Positions 13,578 to 13,762 of a stretch of 13,762 bases of DNA are shown here, in pieces (the stretch's first letter is position 1; every line of letters starts with the position of its first letter). Location of the stretch: positions 1 to 13,762 of the forward strand of contig JAUXDF010000044.1 in assembly GCA_030618505.1 (NCBI GenBank), read 5' to 3'. The translations under genes and the position numbers were made by a program. The DNA comes from Spongiibacteraceae bacterium (GTDB taxonomy: Bacteria > Pseudomonadota > Gammaproteobacteria > Pseudomonadales > PIVM01). Below the pieces are notes generated by a model. It was given only the letters and a program-made list of their open reading frames with translations, searched no databases and was not told the DNA's origin.

Positions 13578-13762
13578 AAAGGAAGGTGTGTTTTCGTCAG
13601 TTCAAACGCCCAGATTGAAAACGGCGCTTTAAGAGGGGGATGCATCGTAGTACTGCCGGGCCAGTATTACGATAGTGAAACGGGATTGCACTATAACTAT
13701 TATCGGTATTATGATCCGAGTACTGGGCGGTACCTGACCGCTGATCCGATTGGGCAACTAGC
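13578..13762 (+). pseudogene. start of a second orphan RHS core cassette, cut by the window end
   Basis: The frame is open from 13578 (after a TGA at 13575) to the window end. It reads V-S-S-N-A-Q-I-E-N, then LPGQYYDSETGLHYN, RYYDPSTGRYLT and ADPIGQLA. No start codon is present in frame. Like the cassette at 5205-5834, it lacks the YD-repeat body and should carry a further tip beyond the window. It is open for all 61 codons seen. I interpret it as another displaced toxin-tip cassette. It could equally be the stump left by an insertion or deletion in a former full-length gene. Confidence 0.75.
13584..13621 (+). repeat. 38-bp direct repeat, right copy, at the edge of an orphan RHS cassette
   Basis: This is the partner of 5214-5251 in the same orientation, exactly 8,370 bp away. 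The single difference is T for C at 13591. The two copies bracket the SAA-like tip, the regulator and toxin operon, the primase and the recombinases. Confidence 0.85.

Overview
The window looks like an accessory (genomic-island) region of a gammaproteobacterium. That placement rests on gene style only: moderate GC, Sec-exported YD-repeat/RHS proteins with displaced tips, a DUF2281-VapC pair, and a CHC2-primase gene followed by two Xer-like recombinases. A methanotroph-type (Methylococcales) host is a guess. No tRNA, rRNA, CRISPR array or complete insertion sequence was seen.

Region 1 (1-5185) is a YD-repeat/RHS locus. A secreted N-terminal piece (116-622) and the main YD-repeat body (529-4590) sit in different frames and overlap. 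They look like one protein of about 1,490 residues split by a frameshift at two A5 runs, or possibly joined by -1 slippage. The body ends in a canonical RHS core, then an AT-richer unrecognised tip of about 124 residues. A Sel1-repeat gene (4574-5185) overlaps its 3' end and is the natural immunity candidate.

Region 2 (5186-6288) is a displaced, startless RHS core joined to a second tip (5205-5834). That tip strongly resembles vertebrate serum amyloid A. It is followed after 16 bases by a small membrane-anchored protein (5851-6288), probably its partner.

Region 3 (6289-13412) looks like an inserted mobile element. A minus-strand operon (XRE regulator, DUF2281/VapB antitoxin, VapC PIN toxin) diverges from a 912-residue CHC2 zinc-finger/Toprim primase with a P-loop ATPase domain and a C-terminal wing. 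The two promoters overlap at the same -10 bases, and a repeated motif lies on each -35, as in a regulatory switch. Two tandem tyrosine recombinases with complete catalytic sets follow. About 1 kb after them has no convincing gene but contains a series of large nested palindromes (12643-13412), one with the architecture of an integron attC site. These may be recombination or origin structures.

Region 4 (13578-13762) is the start of another startless RHS core, cut by the window edge. Its first 38 bases match the start of the region 2 cassette at 37 positions, giving direct repeats 8,370 bp apart around the primase/recombinase segment.

Together this reads as a polymorphic-toxin locus with a growing store of displaced toxin tips, interrupted or carried by a self-replicating, self-integrating element that has its own addiction module.
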